NCBI GenBank assembly: GCA_963710715.1
Contig: CAVQBL010000017.1
Coordinates: forward strand, 1 to 64,000
Direction: 5' to 3'
DNA length: 64,000 bases
Source: CAVQBL01 sp963710715
Lineage (GTDB): Bacteria; Pseudomonadota; Gammaproteobacteria; DSM-16500
In this document: piece after piece, positions 52,312 through 61,548 of the stretch
How positions within the stretch are numbered: the stretch's first letter is position 1
Layout of the letters: each line of letters opens with the position of its first letter
The notes under the pieces: model-generated
Seen by the model: the letters and a program-made list of their open reading frames with translations, nothing else
What the model was told of the DNA's origin: nothing
Databases searched by the model: none
Translations under genes and position numbers: made by a program

Positions 52312-53589
52312 AACTGATTCCAATATTGCGACAACACCCATCCCACCTGCCGTACAAATAGAAAGTAATCCACGACCTTTTTTGTTTTGATATAACATTT
52401 TTGCAAGAGATGCCACCATTCTTGCCCCCGTTGCTGCAAAGGGATGACCCAGTGCCACGCTACCACCTTTGATATTTAATTTTGTTCTATCAATTTTTCC
52501 TAAAGGCTTATCTCTTTTTAAAACGCGTCGACAATATTCTTCTGATTCCCATGCTTTCAACGTGCAAAGCACTTGACCTTCGAATGCTTCGTGGATTTCG
52601 TAAAAATCAAAATCCTGTAAAGTTAATTTATTTCTATCCAATAATTTTGGCACAGCAAGAGTCGGTGCCATTAATAATCCATCTCCGTGTACAAAATCGA
52701 CTGCCGCTACTTGTGCATCAACAAAACGCGCGAGGGGAGTCCAGTTTTTTTCTTTTAATTCTTCTTCACAGGCAAGTAAAACGGCTGAAGAACCATCTGT
52801 CAGTGGCGTACTATTTCCAGCAGTTAAGGTTCCTTGACCTGAAAAATCAAATGCCGGCTTGAGTTTGGATAATTTTTCAAGTGTGGTATCTGCACGCAGT
52901 ATGGTATCTTTTTTCAACCCATGAAAGGGGAAAACTAAATCATCATAAAATCCTTCGGCATACGCTTTATTACCATTTTGATGGCTTTTAAAAGCGAGTT
53001 CATCTTGATCAAGACGAGGAATTTTCCATTCTTTTACCATTTTTTCGCAATGTTCTCCCATGGAGAGACCCGTTCGAGGTTCTCTTACCGAAGGCGTACT
53101 AAATTTAATATTCCAAGGACGTATCGAAAGCACAATTTTCATTTTGTCAGCAAAACTTTTTGCCACATTCGTTTTAAGAAGTTTTTCTGCGACGGGTCTT
53201 GCAAGTGTTATTGAAATATCGCTATTGGTATCCACACCACCCGCTATGCCACTGTCCATTTGATACGCTGAAATTTTGAGAGCGATTTCCAGCGTTGTTT
53301 CTAAACCCGAACCGCATGCACGCTGCACAGCATATCCAGGCGTATAAGGACTCAACCCTGATCCCAAAACACACTCGCGTGCAAAATCCCACGCCAAAGG
53401 ATCTTCTATCGTTCTACCAATCGCGACATCACCGACTATCTGATTTTTAAGGCCAAAATTTTCCGCAAGTGCTGTCAAACTTGCCGTCATTAATTCTTGA
53501 GCATTGATATCACTATAATAAGTAATTGATTTAACGAATGGTGTACGCGCACCGCCAATGATATATACAGGTCGTTGTTTCATGTGCAA
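52309..53589 (-). CDS. Acetyl-CoA C-acyltransferase (FadI-like thiolase)
   Basis: A 426-residue degradative-type thiolase, close to FadI: GGARTPFVKSITYYSDINAQEL near the start, the acylated C92 in VQRACGSGLETTL, FDFYEIHEAFEGQVL, NIKGGSVALGHPFAATGARM with the catalytic histidine, and SICTAGGMGVVAILE. It would perform the thiolytic step of fatty-acid beta-oxidation; no FadJ partner lies in the window. Two in-frame ATGs (53589 and 53583) are possible starts. The stop lies in the right end of the palindromic element. Confidence 0.85.
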   Translation of the reverse strand: MHMKQRPVYIIGGARTPFVKSITYYSDINAQELMTASLTALAENFGLKNQIVGDVAIGRTIEDPLAWDFARECVLGSGLSPYTPGYAVQRACGSGLETTLEIALKISAYQMDSGIAGGVDTNSDISITLARPVAEKLLKTNVAKSFADKMKIVLSIRPWNIKFSTPSVREPRTGLSMGEHCEKMVKEWKIPRLDQDELAFKSHQNGNKAYAEGFYDDLVFPFHGLKKDTILRADTTLEKLSKLKPAFDFSGQGTLTAGNSTPLTDGSSAVLLACEEELKEKNWTPLARFVDAQVAAVDFVHGDGLLMAPTLAVPKLLDRNKLTLQDFDFYEIHEAFEGQVLCTLKAWESEEYCRRVLKRDKPLGKIDRTKLNIKGGSVALGHPFAATGARMVASLAKMLYQNKKGRGLLSICTAGGMGVVAILESV

Positions 53590-53605
53590 TTCCTTATGCT
53601 ATTAG

Positions 53606-53633
53606 GTAGGGGCACACATGGGTGTGCCCCTAC
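53606..53633. repeat. Perfect 28-bp palindrome
   Basis: GTAGGGGCACAC-ATGG-GTGTGCCCCTAC, 12-bp perfect arms. It lies between the divergent fadI-like and ettA genes. Similar GTAGGGGC...GCCCCTAC hairpins are common as dispersed repeats in bacteria. Confidence 0.65.
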
Positions 53634-53725
53634 ATTAGATTCCATTTTATTATAACACCTCTTGTAGCAATTCTTAAATTCCTTGATAATGCGTATCTCA
53701 AATTTTTACTTATTAAAGTACATAC

Positions 53726-55402
53726 ATGACACAACAATTTATTTTTACTATGCAAGGAGTGGGCAAAACCGTCCCACCTAAACGAGAAATCTTAAAAGAC
53801 ATTTGGTTATCATTTTACCCTGGCGCCAAAATCGGTGTATTGGGACTCAATGGTTCCGGTAAATCCACATTATTAAAAATAATGGCGGGTATAGATAAAG
53901 AGTTTAATGGCGAAGCACGTCCGCAACCCAATATTAAAATTGGTTACTTATCGCAAGAACCCCAACTTAACCCCAAGAAAAATGTTCGCGGCAATGTGGA
54001 AGAAGGCCTGGGCGAAACGATGATACTGCTCAATCGATTTAACGAAATCAGCATGAAATTTGCTGAACCTATGAGCGATGATGAAATGAATAAATTGCTT
54101 GAAGAACAAGGCAATTTACAGACTCAGATTGATACGGTAGGCGGTTGGGAAGTTGAGCATAAATTAGAAATTGCTGCTGATGCATTGCGTTTACCTGCCT
54201 GGGACGCTGATATCACCCAACTTTCTGGTGGTGAACGCCGACGTGTAGCCTTATGTCGCTTGCTATTATCTAAACCCGATATGTTATTACTCGATGAACC
54301 CACTAACCATTTAGACGCAGAAAGTGTTGCTTGGCTAGAACAGTTTTTACATGAATATCCGGGCACTGTGGTTGCTGTGACACACGATCGTTACTTCTTA
54401 GATAATGCAGCCGGTTGGATTTTAGAATTAGACCGTGGCCATGGTATTCCATACGAAGGAAATTATTCCGCTTGGCTGGATCAGAAAGAAAAACGTTTAG
54501 CACAGGAAGCACGTGAAGAAACTGCCCATAAAAAATCAATTCAAGCTGAATTAGAATGGGTACGCAGCAATCCAAAAGGCCGTCATGCAAAGAGTAAAGC
54601 TCGCATCGCTCGCTTTGAAGAATTAAGTTCAAAAGAATTTCAAAAGCGGAGTGAAACGCAAGAACTTTACATCCCACCCGGGCAACGTCTCGGGGATATG
54701 GTGATTGAAGCAGATAATCTTCGCAAACAATTTAGTGATCGAATATTATTTGAAAATTTAACATTTAATATCCCTAAGGGTGCAATTGTCGGCATCATTG
54801 GGCCCAACGGTGCAGGAAAATCTACCTTATTTAAAATTTTAATGGGTAAAGAAACGCCTGACAGTGGCACTATTCGTATTGGAGAAACCGTACAATTAGC
54901 CTACGTGGATCAAAGTCGCGATTCATTAAATGGTCAAAACACTGTTTGGCAAGAAATTTCCAATGGTCAAGACATTATGACTATCGGAACTTTCCAAATG
55001 CCTTCACGTGCTTATGTTGGACGCTTTAATTTTAAAGGCTCTGACCAACAAAAAATTATTCGTGATTTATCCGGCGGTGAACGTAATCGTGTCCACTTAG
55101 CAAAATTGCTTAGCAGTGGCAGCAATGTATTATTGCTAGACGAACCCACAAATGATTTAGATGTTGAAACATTGCGTGCCTTAGAAGAAGCTCTGCTTAG
55201 CTTCCCAGGTTGCGCCATGATTATTTCACATGATCGCTGGTTTCTGGATCGTATCGCAACACATATTTTGGCATTTGAAGGTGACAGTGAAGTTATATTT
55301 TTTAGTGGAAATTATTCTGATTATGAAGCTGATCGCTTGAAACGGTTGGGTGATAAAGCGAAACAGCCGCATAGGATAAAGTATAAAAGATTAAAAAGCT
55401 AA
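53726..55402 (+). CDS. ettA: Energy-dependent translational throttle protein EttA (ABC-F)
   Basis: A 558-residue ABC-F ATPase that binds the ribosomal E site and gates the first steps of elongation according to ATP/ADP ratio. There are two ABC domains, each with Walker A (GLNGSGKST; GPNGAGKST), signature (LSGGERRRVALCRLLL; LSGGERNRVHLAKLL) and Walker B (LLLDEPTNHLD; LLLDEPTNDLD). They are joined by the charged P-site linker (~250-310), and there are no membrane segments. EttA-specific traits include FTMQGVGKTVPPKREILKDI at the start and KRYKRL-type basic C-terminus. Confidence 0.95.
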   Translation: MTQQFIFTMQGVGKTVPPKREILKDIWLSFYPGAKIGVLGLNGSGKSTLLKIMAGIDKEFNGEARPQPNIKIGYLSQEPQLNPKKNVRGNVEEGLGETMILLNRFNEISMKFAEPMSDDEMNKLLEEQGNLQTQIDTVGGWEVEHKLEIAADALRLPAWDADITQLSGGERRRVALCRLLLSKPDMLLLDEPTNHLDAESVAWLEQFLHEYPGTVVAVTHDRYFLDNAAGWILELDRGHGIPYEGNYSAWLDQKEKRLAQEAREETAHKKSIQAELEWVRSNPKGRHAKSKARIARFEELSSKEFQKRSETQELYIPPGQRLGDMVIEADNLRKQFSDRILFENLTFNIPKGAIVGIIGPNGAGKSTLFKILMGKETPDSGTIRIGETVQLAYVDQSRDSLNGQNTVWQEISNGQDIMTIGTFQMPSRAYVGRFNFKGSDQQKIIRDLSGGERNRVHLAKLLSSGSNVLLLDEPTNDLDVETLRALEEALLSFPGCAMIISHDRWFLDRIATHILAFEGDSEVIFFSGNYSDYEADRLKRLGDKAKQPHRIKYKRLKS

Positions 55403-55404
55403 AT

Positions 55405-55463
55405 GTAGGGTGGGCAAAGCTTGTCCCCGCCTGCTCTTGCGGGGACAAAGCGTGCCCACCTTA
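55405..55463. repeat. GC-rich inverted repeat after ettA
   Basis: GTAGGGTGGGCAAAGCTTGTCCCCGC (55405-55430) pairs imperfectly with GCGGGGACAAAGCGTGCCCACCTTA (55439-55463). It begins 3 bases after the ettA stop and may double as a terminator; it is a typical dispersed palindrome. Confidence 0.6.
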
Positions 55464-55527
55464 GTTCTGACATGAGTCGCCGTCAAGACCCTCACCCGGG
55501 ATTTTTTTTATATATTAGGAATCAGCT

Positions 55528-55875
55528 ATGGACTGGCTTAACTTTCACAATATTTTACTGCTCATACAAAAAAGTATTTCTTTTGTAGGCGTCATTATCA
55601 TTCTAACCGGCGTTATTCTAGCGCTTTATCAATATTTTAGTTATCTTGCAAAAGGCCAGCTTGCAACACAAGGAACAAATATTAATACCATCCGCCTCAA
55701 TTTAGGCCGCATTCTCATCTTAGGATTAGAATTTATCATTGCCGCAGATTTAATTGGTACCACAACCACTCCAGATTATTATGCGCTTGGCATTTTAGCC
55801 ATCATTGTTGTGATCAGAACATTTTTAAGTTTCACTTTAAATCGCGAACTCATGTCATTAAGTAAAGGGTCTTAG
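55528..55875 (+). CDS. DUF1622 family membrane protein
   Basis: A 115-residue protein with three membrane spans; RLNLGRILILGLEFIIAADLIGTTTTPDYYALGILAIIVVIRTFLSF in the second half is the conserved DUF1622 core. Function is unknown. AGGAATCAG precedes the ATG. The dienelactone hydrolase gene follows after 14 bases, so they are likely co-transcribed. Confidence 0.82.
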   Translation: MDWLNFHNILLLIQKSISFVGVIIILTGVILALYQYFSYLAKGQLATQGTNINTIRLNLGRILILGLEFIIAADLIGTTTTPDYYALGILAIIVVIRTFLSFTLNRELMSLSKGS

Positions 55876-55889
55876 GAGAAATAAATATC

Positions 55890-56606
55890 ATGTTAAAAAC
55901 TAAAAAAATAGAATATACCGCCGGCGACACTTTATTAGAAGGCTATTGTGCATTCGATGATAGCAACCCTGTGAAAAAACCCGCTGTGCTTGTTGCTCAT
56001 GATTGGTCTGGACGCAATGATTTTGCTTGCCAGAAAGCGGAACAACTTGCAGAACTCGGTTATCTTGGTTTTGCCATTGATATGTTTGGTAAAGGCAAAT
56101 CGGGCAAAACAAAAGAAGAAAAAATGGCACTCATCGCACCTTTGATGGAAGACAGAACTTTACTAAGCAAACGCATTTTAGCTGCACTGGATGTTGTCAA
56201 TAAACTTGAAAACGTGAATTCCTCACGCATTGGAGCAATTGGATTTTGTTTTGGTGGTTTATGTGCACTTGATCTTGCGCGCAGTGGTGCAGATGTACGC
56301 GGCGTAGTCAGCTTTCATGGCTTATTAATTCCTCCAAAACATAACGCAAATAAAAAAATCCATGCAAAAGTTCTAGCTTTACACGGATACGATGACCCCA
56401 TGGTAACATCAGACCATGTTGCTGCATTTCAAAAAGAAATGACTACTGCTCACGTTGATTGGCAATTTCACACTTATGGCAATACTATGCATGGATTTTC
56501 TAATCCTCTGGCCAATGATCACGCGTCTGGAATTGTATATAACAGTACCGCGGAAAAACGCTCCTGGATAGAAATGAAAGATTTTTTTGCGGAGATTTTG
56601 TGGTAA
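55890..56606 (+). CDS. Dienelactone hydrolase-family protein
   Basis: A 238-residue alpha/beta hydrolase. The nucleophile is a cysteine, C120 in GAIGFCFGG, as in dienelactone hydrolase; HDWSGRNDF forms the oxyanion region, HGYDDPMV supplies the acid and YGNTMHGFSNP the histidine. The natural substrate is unknown; members range from carboxymethylenebutenolidase to general esterases. AGGAG lies upstream of ATG and the gene follows a DUF1622 gene. Confidence 0.85.
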   Translation: MLKTKKIEYTAGDTLLEGYCAFDDSNPVKKPAVLVAHDWSGRNDFACQKAEQLAELGYLGFAIDMFGKGKSGKTKEEKMALIAPLMEDRTLLSKRILAALDVVNKLENVNSSRIGAIGFCFGGLCALDLARSGADVRGVVSFHGLLIPPKHNANKKIHAKVLALHGYDDPMVTSDHVAAFQKEMTTAHVDWQFHTYGNTMHGFSNPLANDHASGIVYNSTAEKRSWIEMKDFFAEILW

Positions 56607-56692
56607 AAGCTAAGAGAAATCACTAAAGAAAATTGGGGAATACGTGGTGGACAAGCTTCATGTGATGTTGACTTAGGTTTTAAAATTGATGT

Positions 56693-58069
56693 TTAAAATA
56701 CGCTTTTCCATGCTTGAAACTCGCTAGGACGAACTTTGAATCTAGCAATATTTCCGTCATGTAAACTCATGATCTCTGTCTCAATAACTTGAAACAATCG
56801 CGTTGAGTCAACTTCTGAAAGATTTAACGCTGTTATTAATTTTTTAATAGTCGGAACAATCAGAGAACCAGTCACTTTTTTAAGAATAATTTCTCGAACA
56901 ATATCTTGAATTGCATTTCGATATTTCAACTTAAATAAGTTGGGTTCCCCCATCGCTTGCTGCAACGCAGAATATCGCTGTGAAGATCTCTTATAAGCCC
57001 ACACATATAAATCACGTAAAAGACTCACATCATTTTTTTCATAAATTCCAAGCAAAGCCAGCATATAATCTTGTTGATTTACATCAATAAAAGAAAGTGG
57101 CTTGAGATTCTGTTTAATCAATGGAATATTAGATGCCAGTCTTGCCGTTCTTTTATTTATATCTTCAAATGCTTGCATATAAGACAAGTGCACGAGTGAA
57201 AAAAAAGATTGCTCAAAAGGATCTTTGATAAGATTTAATTTTTTAATAAAAATATCAAAAAATTCTCTTAATAAATGAGGATTCTCAAGAGGAATATAAG
57301 TCGTTCCAGAAATTCCAACAGCAATCTCCCTCACTCGACCGGAAGCACTCGAATCCCCTAAAAGATTTTCTGATAACAATGCATGAATACTACGAATCTC
57401 ATGAGAAGAAATCTTGGCCTCGCTCGCAGACTCAATAATATATTCAATAGCATCTTTATGATTAAGAATCATTTGTGCTTCTGCAGCATCCTTTCCTGCG
57501 GCACTTTCACCTAGCTCAATAAGCCTTTTTGTTTCTAAAAGTGAATAGGTATTTCCTTCAAGACGGCTGGAGTTCCAAGAAAGATCAATGAGCAATCGAT
57601 TTAAAATATTACGCGCATAAGTCCCGGCGGGGCGCTCAATATTTTCAACTCTTCCGACATTAAGCAAATCTACTCGTAGAGAAGACTCTAAATAGAAAGT
57701 ATGAGAAGGATCATAGGATCTTAAAAAATCCTGATTGCATCCGACAGGTTTTCTTGCACGAGCCGGCAATAAAACATAGTGCAGAAGTTGCATAGATTTT
57801 TCAGAAAGGGAAAGATCGTTAAATGCATCTTTATTTTCAATGGATGACTCTTTTTTCGTTGTAAGAACATAAACACGCGCTCGCGCTTTACCGTGAGCCT
57901 GGATAATATCCTGCTTAATTAAGTTTGCGAGTGCGCGCTGAATAGCACGGCGATCTGTAGAATCATCCGCCGATAATCCGGACGCTTGAGCAATTTCTCG
58001 AAGACTAGTTTCACTTTTCTTTTCCAGAAGCATTAAAATCAGCGATTCAAGATTAGTTTTCATATTCAA
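56693..58069 (-). CDS. Winged-helix/Fic-domain protein with non-canonical Fic core
   Basis: 458 residues. Residues 1-~75 look like a winged helix (TSLREIAQASGLSADDSTDRRAIQRALANLIKQ). Residues ~125-350 form a Fic fold, an AMP- or other nucleotidyl-transfer domain. The inhibitory-helix motif (S/T)xxxE(G/N) is present as S167-S-R-L-E171-G172. The Fic core HxFx(D/E)GNGRxxR reads Q299-A-F-E-D-I-N-K-R-T-A-R310: the catalytic histidine is glutamine and GNG is INK, while F, D, N and both arginines are kept. The protein may be a regulator more than an enzyme. It is divergent from the ankyrin gene across an array of TGTCACAAT sites. Confidence 0.82.
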   Translation of the reverse strand: MNMKTNLESLILMLLEKKSETSLREIAQASGLSADDSTDRRAIQRALANLIKQDIIQAHGKARARVYVLTTKKESSIENKDAFNDLSLSEKSMQLLHYVLLPARARKPVGCNQDFLRSYDPSHTFYLESSLRVDLLNVGRVENIERPAGTYARNILNRLLIDLSWNSSRLEGNTYSLLETKRLIELGESAAGKDAAEAQMILNHKDAIEYIIESASEAKISSHEIRSIHALLSENLLGDSSASGRVREIAVGISGTTYIPLENPHLLREFFDIFIKKLNLIKDPFEQSFFSLVHLSYMQAFEDINKRTARLASNIPLIKQNLKPLSFIDVNQQDYMLALLGIYEKNDVSLLRDLYVWAYKRSSQRYSALQQAMGEPNLFKLKYRNAIQDIVREIILKKVTGSLIVPTIKKLITALNLSEVDSTRLFQVIETEIMSLHDGNIARFKVRPSEFQAWKSVF

Positions 58070-58091
58070 AACCTATGTTTTAACTATTTAT

Positions 58092-58185
58092 ATTGTGACA
58101 AAACATGTCACAATATTGTCATTTCAAGTTAATAATAGCATAATTCTGTCACAATAAAAAGTATTGCGGCATAAAATGTCACAAT
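58092..58185. promoter_or_regulatory. Array of four TGTCACAAT operator-like sites
   Basis: ATTGTGACA (58092-58100) and TGTCACAAT (58106-58114) form a palindrome with a 5-base spacer; further copies of TGTCACAAT lie at 58147-58155 and 58177-58185. Direct-copy spacings are 41 and 30 bases, about four and three helical turns. The array fills the region between the winged-helix/Fic gene and the ankyrin gene, so the Fic protein's DNA-binding domain is the obvious candidate ligand. Confidence 0.7.
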
Positions 58186-58275
58186 AGCCGAAAGCTTTCC
58201 TGAATATGTTTGTTGTACCTAATTTTACTAATTATAATGAATAAATTAATAATAAGAATAAAGGGTGTTTATCTT

Positions 58276-59433
58276 ATGAGAGGGACAAGAGCTTTAGAAC
58301 CTGCAGTCGAACTTTTATTTGCGCTTGTACAGCAAGACCCGCTAAAAGACCCAAAACTAACCGAACAAGCACTTGTCCAAGTTGAAGCGCTCATAAAAAC
58401 AATTCGACGGATAGGAGACTTCAAAAAATTAGAATATGAAAGATTAAGTAAAACCCTAAATAAAGAAATCAAATTTGATAATGATATCAGTCTAGATGCC
58501 AGAGATGAGAATGGGAATACTTTTCTAGCTTGGGCAGCTTATAACGGCCATGAGAATTATGTTAAGCTGCTACTGGAACACAAAGCGAATCCTGATTTAA
58601 TAGATGATGCGAAAACGGGCGGAACGGCACTTGCCCATGCTGCTCGCAAAGGTCACACGAATTGCCTTAAGCTGTTACTTGAATACAAGGCAAATCCAGA
58701 TAAAGCAAATGAGCAAACGGGCACAACCCCACTCATCTTGGCTGCTGCTCATGGACACGCAGACGTTGTTAATTTGTTATTAGGTGCTAACGCAAATGTA
58801 GACCTTCCAAGTAAGAAAGGAAAAACAGCCCTTGATTATGCAGCAAAACGACAAGATATTAAAATGATCATCCTATTATTGAAAGTGCAAAACTCAAGTG
58901 AGGCACTTTATAGAGTTGCTGAAATAGGAAATACAGAGGCAGTCAAGTCACTTTTGGCTAATCCAAATATTCGAGTCAATATACGTGCTAGTTTGACTGA
59001 AACTATTTCAACTTCTAAAGGTACTCATGAAACTATTGTAAGCCCCGAAAATGGCGCAACTCCACTTTATGTAGCAGCTAAGAATGGACATACTGCAGTG
59101 GTTAAACTGCTTTTAGCTGTGGATAATATTGATGTCAATGTGACTGTCAAAAGTGGCGCAACTTCACTCTGCGCGGCACTCGAGATGGGGCATATTGAGG
59201 TGGTCCAGTTACTCTTAGCTACGCGTTACATTCAAGTCAATAAACCCATGAACAATGGCGTAACTCCATTTCTTAAAGCTGTTCAAAATGGGCATGTAGA
59301 AGTGGAATCTTTATTAAAAAATGGAACTACTCCATTTATGGCAACAGTAAAAAAAAGGTTTATTGCTCAATCTAAAAGCCCTCAAACCACTGAAACTCCA
59401 GCTCAAAATCAAATTATTAGTAATAGCAGATGA
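58276..59433 (+). CDS. Ankyrin-repeat protein
   Basis: Residues ~70-360 hold about seven to eight ankyrin repeats (NGNTFLAWAAYNGHENYVKL, GGTALAHAARKGHTNCLKLL, TTPLILAAAHGHADVVNLLL, ATPLYVAAKNGHTAVVKLLL and others), with one degenerate stretch in the middle. The ~65-residue N-terminal part is helical; the tail is polar. Ankyrin proteins bind other proteins and are frequent among effectors of intracellular bacteria; no secretion signal can be proved. I start at ATG 58276 (MRGTRALEP) with AAGGG upstream; the longer frame from TTG 58210 adds a hydrophobic, non-repeat leader with no good binding site. Confidence 0.82.
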   Translation: MRGTRALEPAVELLFALVQQDPLKDPKLTEQALVQVEALIKTIRRIGDFKKLEYERLSKTLNKEIKFDNDISLDARDENGNTFLAWAAYNGHENYVKLLLEHKANPDLIDDAKTGGTALAHAARKGHTNCLKLLLEYKANPDKANEQTGTTPLILAAAHGHADVVNLLLGANANVDLPSKKGKTALDYAAKRQDIKMIILLLKVQNSSEALYRVAEIGNTEAVKSLLANPNIRVNIRASLTETISTSKGTHETIVSPENGATPLYVAAKNGHTAVVKLLLAVDNIDVNVTVKSGATSLCAALEMGHIEVVQLLLATRYIQVNKPMNNGVTPFLKAVQNGHVEVESLLKNGTTPFMATVKKRFIAQSKSPQTTETPAQNQIISNSR

Positions 59434-59508
59434 GCACTCACCCAAATTGTTAATTTATTGTTATGCCATGAATCTGGTCAAACTTATCGCCAGCAAAAAG
59501 CTAACATT

Positions 59509-60246
59509 TTACGGTTTAAAGCTAAAAATGCGAGGCCCATCTATCAACCACTGCCAATTAAAAGTTTTATCTATCTTCTGATTGACAGCAAACGCTGATT
59601 GATAATGCTCATCCACAAAAAAACTTTCTACATGCAAATGATATTCTTGGTCATGATGGCGTAACACAATCGATTGGTTTTTTTTTGCTAAAGAAACTGA
59701 AAAATCTCCCAGTGATATATACAATCCTTCACCCAATGCTTTAGTAATGGCTTCTTTGCATGCCCACAAATAATAAAATGCTTTTGCTTTTTCATTTTCG
59801 GGTAATTGTGACAATTGTAAAAATTCATCATGGCTAAAATAGCGCTCAGCGATACCTTGCTTATCTTGGTAATCCTCTTTAATTTTTTCAAGGTCTACCC
59901 CGATTTCGGCACCACGCGTTAATGCATACACAGCCATATCGTCAGAATGCGACAGATTAAATTGCAAACCTAAATCATTATCTTTTAGATAAGGTTTTTT
60001 ACGCGGCCCAAAGGTAAAAGCAATTGTTTGTGGTGCTTGATTAAGATAAAGACTCAAAATTCGTCGTAAAATACCGTGTGCAATAATATAGCGCTGCTTA
60101 TGAATAGGAAAATAAAAACGTTCCGCGCGCGCGACCTCATCCGGGTTTAGTAATGACAATAATTCAGCCTCCTGCGGAACCAAATCCTGTACTCGGATAC
60201 GCCAGAGATGAACTTCATGTTGATTAATTATAAAATTAGGTTTCAT
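59509..60246 (-). CDS. 4'-phosphopantetheinyl transferase (Sfp type)
   Basis: A 245-residue two-lobed transferase that puts the phosphopantetheine arm of CoA on carrier proteins. Sfp motifs are FNLSHS (96-101), IGVDLEKI (115-122, magnesium-binding aspartate and glutamate) and WACKEAITKALGEGL (161-175). Sfp-type enzymes usually serve secondary-metabolite carrier proteins, or replace AcpS. No NRPS/PKS gene lies in the window. It is divergent from lysA. Confidence 0.9.
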   Translation of the reverse strand: MKPNFIINQHEVHLWRIRVQDLVPQEAELLSLLNPDEVARAERFYFPIHKQRYIIAHGILRRILSLYLNQAPQTIAFTFGPRKKPYLKDNDLGLQFNLSHSDDMAVYALTRGAEIGVDLEKIKEDYQDKQGIAERYFSHDEFLQLSQLPENEKAKAFYYLWACKEAITKALGEGLYISLGDFSVSLAKKNQSIVLRHHDQEYHLHVESFFVDEHYQSAFAVNQKIDKTFNWQWLIDGPRIFSFKP

Positions 60247-60306
60247 TGTACCTTATATATTGCTAACATCATTAGGGTCCTTAGTAACTTTTGATATGAG
60301 ATAAAT

Positions 60307-61548
60307 ATGCATTATTTCCAGTATAAAGACAATATATTGTTTGTTGAAGATGTACCGCTACCCCAAATTGCTGAGCAATTTGGCACTCCGTGTTATGTTT
60401 ATTCTCGCGCCACTCTTGAAACAACGTGGCATCGATTCAATAACGCATTTGGCAAAATACCACATAAAATTTGTTATGCAGTTAAAGCAAATTCAAATAT
60501 TGGAATTTTAAATCTATTTGCGCGTCTTGGTTCTGGATTTGATATTGTTTCTGTTGGAGAACTTGAGCGCGTACTAGCAGCGGGCGGTGATCCGAAAAAA
60601 ATTATTTTTTCGGGTGTAGGAAAACAAACGCATGAAATAATGCGTGCTCTAGAAGTAGGTGTTTTTTGTCTTAATATCGAATCTATCAATGAACTCGAAC
60701 GATTAAATGCCATTACTAACAAACATAAAAAAACCACAAATATTGCATTACGTGTTAATCCTAATATCGATGCCCGCACACATCCTTACATATCAACAGG
60801 ATTGCATGAAAATAAATTTGGTATCGAAATAAAAGACGTTCTACCGCTATTTCAAAAAATAAAAACCATGCCGAGTCTTAAATTGATTGGAATAGGATGT
60901 CATATTGGCTCACAATTATTAGAGCTAAGTCCATTTCAAGAAGCAATCGATTCTTTGTTAAATCTTTTGCAACAACTCAAAAGTGAAGGAGCAGAAATAC
61001 AGCATCTTGATATCGGTGGTGGTCTTGGTATTCGATATCAAAATGAGGAACCGCCCACAATTGAAGAATATGTCTTCGCGCTTTGCAAAAAATTAGCCGC
61101 GCTTCCACTTGAAATTATTCTTGAACCGGGTCGATCAATTACGGCTAACGCTGGGATTTTATTAACTAAAGTGGGATATCTTAAACACAGTAATAAAAAT
61201 TTTGCTATTGTTGATGCTGCAATGAATGATTTAATGCGCCCTGCATTATATAGTGCATGGCATGATATTATATCTGTTACGCAACGCCGAGATAGCCCAG
61301 AAAAAATGTATGATGTCGTAGGGCCCATCTGCGAATCTGCGGATTTTCTCGGAAAAAATCGTTCTCTTGCACTACAAGAAAATGACTTATTAGCAATTTG
61401 TTCAGCGGGTGCTTATGGATTTGTCTCTAGCTCCAATTATAACACGCGTCCACGTGCTGCTGAGGTATTGGTAGATAAAGATAAAGCTCATCTTATTCGC
61501 GAGCGTGAAACTATCCAAGAATTATTTGCCAAGGAAAAATTAATATGA
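60307..61548 (+). CDS. lysA: Diaminopimelate decarboxylase
   Basis: The last enzyme of lysine synthesis, a fold-III PLP decarboxylase. The PLP lysine is K60 in ICYAVKANSN; HIGSQLLELSPF, DIGGGLGIRYQNEEPP, EPGRSITANAG and VGPICESADFLGKNR (cysteine contributed across the dimer) are as in LysA. At 413 residues it has the usual length. The stop overlaps the acyl-CoA dehydrogenase start by 4 bases, an unusual operon partner. Confidence 0.95.
   Translation: MHYFQYKDNILFVEDVPLPQIAEQFGTPCYVYSRATLETTWHRFNNAFGKIPHKICYAVKANSNIGILNLFARLGSGFDIVSVGELERVLAAGGDPKKIIFSGVGKQTHEIMRALEVGVFCLNIESINELERLNAITNKHKKTTNIALRVNPNIDARTHPYISTGLHENKFGIEIKDVLPLFQKIKTMPSLKLIGIGCHIGSQLLELSPFQEAIDSLLNLLQQLKSEGAEIQHLDIGGGLGIRYQNEEPPTIEEYVFALCKKLAALPLEIILEPGRSITANAGILLTKVGYLKHSNKNFAIVDAAMNDLMRPALYSAWHDIISVTQRRDSPEKMYDVVGPICESADFLGKNRSLALQENDLLAICSAGAYGFVSSSNYNTRPRAAEVLVDKDKAHLIRERETIQELFAKEKLI

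Noticed and set aside
58210..58275. N-terminal extension of the ankyrin protein from TTG
   Set aside because: Hydrophobic leader without a ribosome binding site; the ATG at 58276 is better placed and lies beyond the operator array.
59363..59581. 72-residue frame after the ankyrin gene
   Set aside because: Overlaps the end of the ankyrin gene and of the phosphopantetheinyl transferase gene in other frames, with no start signal.
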